Below, one piece after another: positions 60,079 to 64,000 of a stretch of 64,000 nucleotides of DNA; the stretch's first letter is position 1, and each line of letters opens with the position of its first letter. The position numbers were made by a program, and so were the translations under genes. The notes under the pieces were generated by a model. The model worked only from the letters and a program-made list of their open reading frames with translations. It was not told the DNA's origin and did no database searches. Origin of the DNA: LMUY01 sp965199165 (GTDB lineage Bacteria > Pseudomonadota > Alphaproteobacteria > Acetobacterales > Acetobacteraceae); the NCBI GenBank assembly GCA_965199165.1, contig OZ240681.1, positions 434,001-498,000 of the forward strand, given 5' to 3'.

Positions 60079-61350
60079 CTAGACCCGCAGCCGCGTGCGC
60101 CGCACCAGCGGCCGGGCGAACAGTTCGGCCAGGTCGGCCGCCTGGTCGTAGCCCTGGATCGGGGTGAACAGCAGTTCGATCGACCACTTGGTGGTGATGC
60201 CCTCGGCCTCCAGCGGGTTGGCCAGGCCGAGGCCGCAGACGACGATGTCGGGCATCGCGGCCCGGCAGCGGTCCAGCTGGAGCTCGACGTCCTGCCCCTC
60301 GCTCAGGCGCGTGCCGGAGGGCAGCAAGGCCAGCTCGGGCGCCATGTGCTGGCGGTGCAGGAACGGGGTGCCGACCTCGACCAGCCGCATCCCCATCTCA
60401 CGCGAGAGGAAGCGCGCGAGCGGGAGCTCCAGCTGGCTGTCCGGGAACAGGAAGAGGCTCTTGCCCTCCAGCTGCGGGCGGTAGCGCTCGAGCGCATGGG
60501 CGGCGCGTTCGCGGGCCGGCCTGGTCGCCGAGTCGAACCGGGCGGGCGTGACACCCCAGCAGGCCGCGGCGGCCTGCAGCCAGGCGGTGGTGCCCTCGAT
60601 CCCGAACGGGAACGGCGCGGCGATGCGGGTGGCGCCGCGGGCTTCCAGCGCGCGGGCCGTGTCGGCCAGGAAGGGCTGGGCCAGGAGCAGCCGGGTGTTC
60701 GGGCCGACCGGCGGCAGGTCCAGCGCGTGGCGCGGCGGCAGGAAATGCACCGGGCCGATTCCCATGCCGTCCAGCAGGCGGCGCAGCTGGTCTTCCACCA
60801 CCTCCGCCAAGGCACCGGCGATCAGCAGCGACGGGGCGGCGCCCGGCGCCTCCCGCGGCAGGATCGGCACCAGGGCGGCAAGGCAGGCATCCTCCCCCTG
60901 CGTGAAGGTCGTCTCGATCCCGCTGCCGCTGTAGTTCAGCACGCGTACATCCGGCGCGTGCGTCGCCGACAGGCGCTCCGCCGCGCGGGACAGGTCCAGC
61001 TTGATGACCTCGGACGGGCAGGACCCGACCAGGAAGAGCAGGCGGATTTCCGGCCGCCGCGCCAGCAGCTCCGCCACCACGCGATCCAGCTCGTCATTGG
61101 CGTCGGCCATGCCGGCCAGGTCCCGCTCGTCGATGATCGCCGTCGCGAACCGCGGCTCGGCGAAGATCATCACGCCCGCGGCCGACTGGATCAGGTGGGC
61201 GCAGGTGCGGGAGCCGACCACCAGGAAGAAGGCGTCCTGGATCTTGCGGTGCAGCCAGATGATTCCCGTCAGGCCGCAGAACACCTCGCGCTGGCCACGC
61301 TGCCGCAGCACGGGCGCGTCGGCGCATCCGGCAAGCGCGGTGTCGCTCAC
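60079..61350 (-). CDS. bchN: Light-independent protochlorophyllide reductase subunit BchN
   Basis: BchN binds protochlorophyllide and the 4Fe-4S cluster with BchB. The 423-aa protein has cluster-ligand segments REVFCGLTGIIWLHRK, GSRTCAHLIQSAAGV and VGSCPSEVIKLDL. I chose the GTG at 61350, which overlaps the bchF stop by four bases and starts where homology does; the longer frame to 61785 lies over bchF. Confidence 0.96.
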   Translation of the reverse strand: MSDTALAGCADAPVLRQRGQREVFCGLTGIIWLHRKIQDAFFLVVGSRTCAHLIQSAAGVMIFAEPRFATAIIDERDLAGMADANDELDRVVAELLARRPEIRLLFLVGSCPSEVIKLDLSRAAERLSATHAPDVRVLNYSGSGIETTFTQGEDACLAALVPILPREAPGAAPSLLIAGALAEVVEDQLRRLLDGMGIGPVHFLPPRHALDLPPVGPNTRLLLAQPFLADTARALEARGATRIAAPFPFGIEGTTAWLQAAAACWGVTPARFDSATRPARERAAHALERYRPQLEGKSLFLFPDSQLELPLARFLSREMGMRLVEVGTPFLHRQHMAPELALLPSGTRLSEGQDVELQLDRCRAAMPDIVVCGLGLANPLEAEGITTKWSIELLFTPIQGYDQAADLAELFARPLVRRTRLRV

Positions 61351-61937
61351 GCAGACATTTCCAGGCTGTGGCCCGGCACCGGCCAGGCGGGCTGCTCCAA
61401 CCGGGCCGTGCGGAGCTTCAGCACGAACTGGGCAGCGTTGACCACGTAGGACGCATAGGCTGCCAGGGCCAGGAGCATCAGCCCGTGCGTGTCGAGCGCG
61501 CCTGACACATAGGCCACGAGGTAGCCGGTGTGCAGCGCCAGCACGAGCATGCTGACCACGTCCTCCCAGTAGAACGCGCGGGCGAACAGGTAGCGCCCGA
61601 AGACTTCGCGCTCCCACAGCGAGCCGGTGACCATGATGGCGTAGAGCGTGACGGTCTTGACCACGACGGAGGCGATGGCGAGCGTGCCGCCCTCCCCCGT
61701 AAGCAGGAAGCGCAACACCAACGCCGCGCTGACCAGGAAGACGGCGAACTGTGCCGGCGCAAGCACGCCCTGGACGACGGTCCACGGCGATGCGTCCCGC
61801 CGCCGGCGCTCTTCCGGCGAGTAGAGCGACTGCCTGCCGGGGCGCCGCTGGTGCTTGCTGCCGCTGTGGCCGACGATGCCGCCCCAGGGGCAGCAGTCGA
61901 ACTTGTCCAAGACGAAGCCGAGTGCGGCGGTGAACAT
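61347..61937 (-). CDS. bchF: 3-vinyl bacteriochlorophyllide hydratase BchF
   Basis: BchF hydrates the C-3 vinyl group to 1-hydroxyethyl. The protein has the family core LYSPEERRRRDASPWTVVQGVLAPAQFAVFLVS and several membrane helices ending in AAYASYVVNAAQFVLKLR. As called (196 aa) it has a roughly 35-residue extension before LYSPEERR, containing DCCPWGG, longer than usual. No later ATG exists, and a GGGAAGG element lies 12 bases before 61937. It is first of the long bch-puh-hemA strand. Confidence 0.92.
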   Translation of the reverse strand: MFTAALGFVLDKFDCCPWGGIVGHSGSKHQRRPGRQSLYSPEERRRRDASPWTVVQGVLAPAQFAVFLVSAALVLRFLLTGEGGTLAIASVVVKTVTLYAIMVTGSLWEREVFGRYLFARAFYWEDVVSMLVLALHTGYLVAYVSGALDTHGLMLLALAAYASYVVNAAQFVLKLRTARLEQPAWPVPGHSLEMSA

Positions 61938-62474
61938 GATTGGGCTTTGCCTTCCCTCTTCTTTGATGTGCGGCTCAAGGGACGTCTTGGTCTAAGTCAG
62001 CAACACGGCGCTCGGTCTATGATCCGGTGTGACCTTCGTCGGCGTGCACCGGAATTCCGATAAGAGGAGGCTAGGGCGTCACCGTCGAAAGTGTCAAGCC
62101 GTCCTGACGTAAATCACGGTTGACACATGGGGCGTCGTTCACCGATGGTTGGAGAAGGAAGAACATCCACGGGTTCCATGACCGCGCCAGACACGCACCG
62201 GGCGAGCCGAAAGGGACAGGCCGTCGCTCCACCGCCCATGCGGCTGGCAGCGCCAGCATCGCGCTCCCGCACGGTGGGTCGCGTGACCCAGCTGTCCCAG
62301 CAGGGACGTCATTGGAGGCCACTGCAAACCGCCGTGGGCAGATCACGCCGATGATTGCGGAGGTCGGCGCAATGATCGTCACCCCTGCCGCCTAGCAGCC
62401 CAGCTCGTCTCCGCCGGTCGCAGCCGCGCGGGACCACACAAGAAAAACACAGTCAACGGGGACCAGGACGCGAC
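61938..62474. other. Divergent bchF/ppsR regulatory interval with no convincing gene
   Basis: This 537-base interval separates two divergent genes. It holds the probable PpsR boxes at 62092-62125. The remaining about 350 bases before ppsR contain only Arg/Ser/Pro-rich frames (for example 62120-62395 and 62127-62354) that look like shadows. No aerR is present. A long 5' leader for ppsR is possible. Confidence 0.5.
62092..62125. promoter_or_regulatory. Probable PpsR boxes between bchF and ppsR
   Basis: Two near-matches to TGT-N12-ACA, each with one changed base, lie here: TGT-N12-ACG at 62092-62109 and CGT-N12-ACA at 62108-62125. The second shares most bases with the first bchC box. They overlap by two bases instead of being 8 apart, so how they are used is unclear. 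They suggest PpsR control of the bchF strand and self-control of ppsR. Confidence 0.55.
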
Positions 62475-63938
62475 GTGAGTTTGGAGATTGCATCAGCCGT
62501 GAAAACCTTCTTTTCACCCGGCACTTCCCTGGGCACTCTCGACGCGGCATCGGCGGCGACGTTGATCGCGGCCGCATCCGACGTGGCGCTGATCCTGGAT
62601 GCGAACGGCACCATCTGCGACATGGCCTTCCGCAACGAGGAGTTGTGCCAGGACCTCGTGGAAAGCGCGTCATGGATGGGCCGGTCGCTGGCCAGCACGG
62701 TGGCGACCGACAGCAAGGCCAAGGTGACCATGCTGTTGCGCGAGGCCGCCGACACCGCCGAGTCGCGCTGGCGCCACATCAACCACCTCGCGCCCGAAGG
62801 CCGGTCGGTCCCGGTGCTGTACTGCGGCGTCCAGGTCGGCGAGGACGGCCGCATCGTGCTGTTCGGCCGCGACCTGCGCGCGATGTCCCAACTGCAGCAG
62901 CGGCTGATGAACGCACAGCAATCGCTGGAGCGCGACTACTCCCGCATGCGCGAGGTCGAGACCCGCTACCGCCTCCTGTTCCAGCTCTCGTCCGAGGCGG
63001 TGCTGATCGTCGACCCGGCCCGGGCGCGGGTGGTCGAAGCCAACCCGGCGGCATGCAGCCTGTTCGGCGCCACCGCGGAGGAGATCATCGGCCAGTCCCT
63101 CCCCGGCATCTTCGATGGCGAGGGGTTGGCCACCATCCAGGCCCACCTCTCCGCCGTCCGCGGCGGCAACCAGGAGGAAGCCGTCAACGCCCGCCTGGCG
63201 CGGCGCAAGGACGGCAGCACCGGGCAGCAGGTCTGGGTCCGGGCCTCGCTGTTCCGGCAGGAGAGCCTCACGCTGTTCCTCGTGCGCCTCTCCGCCGTGC
63301 CGAGCGACGGGGTCGCCGCGCTGCCGGACGTCAAGACCAAGCTGCTGAAGGCGGTGGAGAGCGCGCCGGACGGGTTCGTGGTCACCGACGACACCGGCAA
63401 CATCCTGACCGCCAATGCGGCCTTCCTGGAGATGGCCCAGCTGACCAGCGAGAAAGCCGCCGTGGGCGAGCCGCTGGACCGGTGGATCGGCCAAGGCGGT
63501 GTCGACCTGGACGTGCTCGTCAACAACCTGCGCCAGCGGGGGACCGTCCGCTTCTTCTCCACCGTGCTGCGGGCCGAGGACGGCGGCACCGTGCAGGTCG
63601 AGATCTCGGCCGTATCCGTCCGCAACGGCGGCAACCACCACTCGTTCGGCTACGCGGTCCGCAACGTCGGCCCGCGCGTGCAGGTCCAGTCCCGCGCGGC
63701 GAAGGAGATGCCCCGGTCCGTCGAGCAGCTGACGGAGCTGATCGGGCGCGTGGCGCTGAAGGACCTGGTGCGCGAGGCGACAGAAGTGATCGAGCGGCTG
63801 TCGATCGAGGCGGCGTTGGAGCTGACCGGCGACAACCGCGCCTCCGCCGCCGAGATGCTGGGGCTCAGCCGGCAGAGCCTCTACGTCAAGCTCCGCCGCT
63901 ACGGCCTGGGCGACCTGACCACGGCCGACGAGAGCTGA
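62475..63938 (+). CDS. ppsR: Photosynthesis gene repressor PpsR/CrtJ
   Basis: PpsR represses bch, crt and antenna genes in oxygen or light by binding TGT-N12-ACA. The 487-aa protein has three PAS-type regions (about residues 25-130, 165-275 and 290-405), a connecting helix (LQQRLMNAQQSLERDYSRMR) and a C-terminal Fis-type HTH, ASAAEMLGLSRQSLYVKLRRYGL. No cysteine is found after about residue 195, so the HTH cysteine used for redox sensing in Rhodobacter is missing. The GTG start at 62475 has AGGA seven bases upstream. Its stop overlaps the next gene. Confidence 0.95.
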   Translation: MSLEIASAVKTFFSPGTSLGTLDAASAATLIAAASDVALILDANGTICDMAFRNEELCQDLVESASWMGRSLASTVATDSKAKVTMLLREAADTAESRWRHINHLAPEGRSVPVLYCGVQVGEDGRIVLFGRDLRAMSQLQQRLMNAQQSLERDYSRMREVETRYRLLFQLSSEAVLIVDPARARVVEANPAACSLFGATAEEIIGQSLPGIFDGEGLATIQAHLSAVRGGNQEEAVNARLARRKDGSTGQQVWVRASLFRQESLTLFLVRLSAVPSDGVAALPDVKTKLLKAVESAPDGFVVTDDTGNILTANAAFLEMAQLTSEKAAVGEPLDRWIGQGGVDLDVLVNNLRQRGTVRFFSTVLRAEDGGTVQVEISAVSVRNGGNHHSFGYAVRNVGPRVQVQSRAAKEMPRSVEQLTELIGRVALKDLVREATEVIERLSIEAALELTGDNRASAAEMLGLSRQSLYVKLRRYGLGDLTTADES

Positions 63939-64000
63939 TGAGCGGCGCGCAGTCCTTGCTCCGGTCGGCCAACGCCCTGCACGCCCCATCCGTGCTGGAG
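63938..64000 (+). CDS. Start of a downstream gene, probably bacteriochlorophyll synthase BchG (partial)
   Basis: An ATG overlaps the ppsR stop by one base (TGATG) and opens a frame that runs to the window end: 21 codons ending HAPSVLE. BchG proteins begin with a short variable stretch leading into VLELLKPxTWFPPMW, so the last residues fit, and ppsR-bchG adjacency is known in other purple bacteria. With only 21 residues the identity is an inference. Confidence 0.5.
   Translation, partial: MSGAQSLLRSANALHAPSVLE

Noticed and set aside
62120..62395. Short plus-strand frames between bchF and ppsR
   Set aside because: The codon content looks random, two frames overlap equally well, and neither resembles AerR or another known regulator. 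Kept as leader/intergenic.
1..64000. CRISPR arrays, tRNA or rRNA genes, insertion sequences, phage genes
   Set aside because: No regularly spaced repeats, cloverleaf-like or rRNA-like sequence, transposase or integrase was recognised on reading both strands. A tRNAscan or Infernal run could still reveal a missed small RNA.

Overview
The window is a GC-rich chromosomal segment from a phototrophic alphaproteobacterium. It holds a nearly complete purple-bacterial photosynthesis gene cluster, about 25.0-64.0 kb, and its accessory flank. The gene order bchFNBHLM-lhaA-puhABC-acsF-puhE-hemA, the spirilloxanthin-type crt set, a reaction centre with a bound tetrahaem cytochrome, a HiPIP and the high GC fit Rhodospirillales, perhaps Acetobacteraceae. 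That family placement is inference; no rRNA or tRNA gene lies in the window.

Left flank (1-20.4 kb): a phosphate block carries pstS-pstC-pstA behind a recognisable Pho box. It is followed by a NUDIX hydrolase, rnd, an MFS transporter, and the polyphosphate pair ppx/ppk1, whose stop and start overlap. Next come an AdaA-like alkylation sensor, an EamA transporter, an SDR, a four-gene peptide-type ABC transporter with no binding-protein gene, a GST, an FAD-linked dehydrogenase, a DUF3297 protein, a 3-hydroxyisobutyrate-dehydrogenase-like enzyme, a Gdx/SugE-type SMR exporter and a Tyr/Pro-rich lipoprotein.

Light-sensing block (20.4-24.9 kb): a stand-alone BLUF protein, a DUF2189 membrane protein, an AppA-like BLUF-SCHIC protein, an unknown 106-aa protein and a short LOV protein abut the photosynthesis cluster. 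AppA is the known antirepressor of PpsR, and a ppsR gene closes the cluster at the far end. Blue-light and haem/redox control of the cluster is therefore plausible.

Photosynthesis cluster: bchI-bchD-bchO-orf89-crtI-crtB-orf43 read rightward. crtD-crtC read leftward. crtE-crtF and bchC-X-Y-Z-pufB-A-L-M-C read rightward, followed past a strong terminator by a tandem two-haem cytochrome c. The opposite strand carries bchF-N-B-H-L-M-lhaA-puhA-B-C-orf98-acsF-puhE-hemA-HiPIP, mostly with overlapping ends. ppsR and the first codons of a probable bchG diverge from bchF. Exact or near TGT-N12-ACA PpsR palindromes occur before crtI, between crtD and crtE (pair), before bchC (pair), and between bchF and ppsR.

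Together the genes make protoporphyrin precursors (hemA), bacteriochlorophyll a (bch genes plus aerobic cyclase acsF), carotenoids (crt), LH1 and the reaction centre (puf, puhA), assembly factors (lhaA, puhB, puhC, puhE), and the electron carriers that re-reduce the reaction centre (PufC, HiPIP, probably the tandem cytochrome). bchE, bchJ, bchP, crtA, aerR, pufQ and pufX are not in the window.
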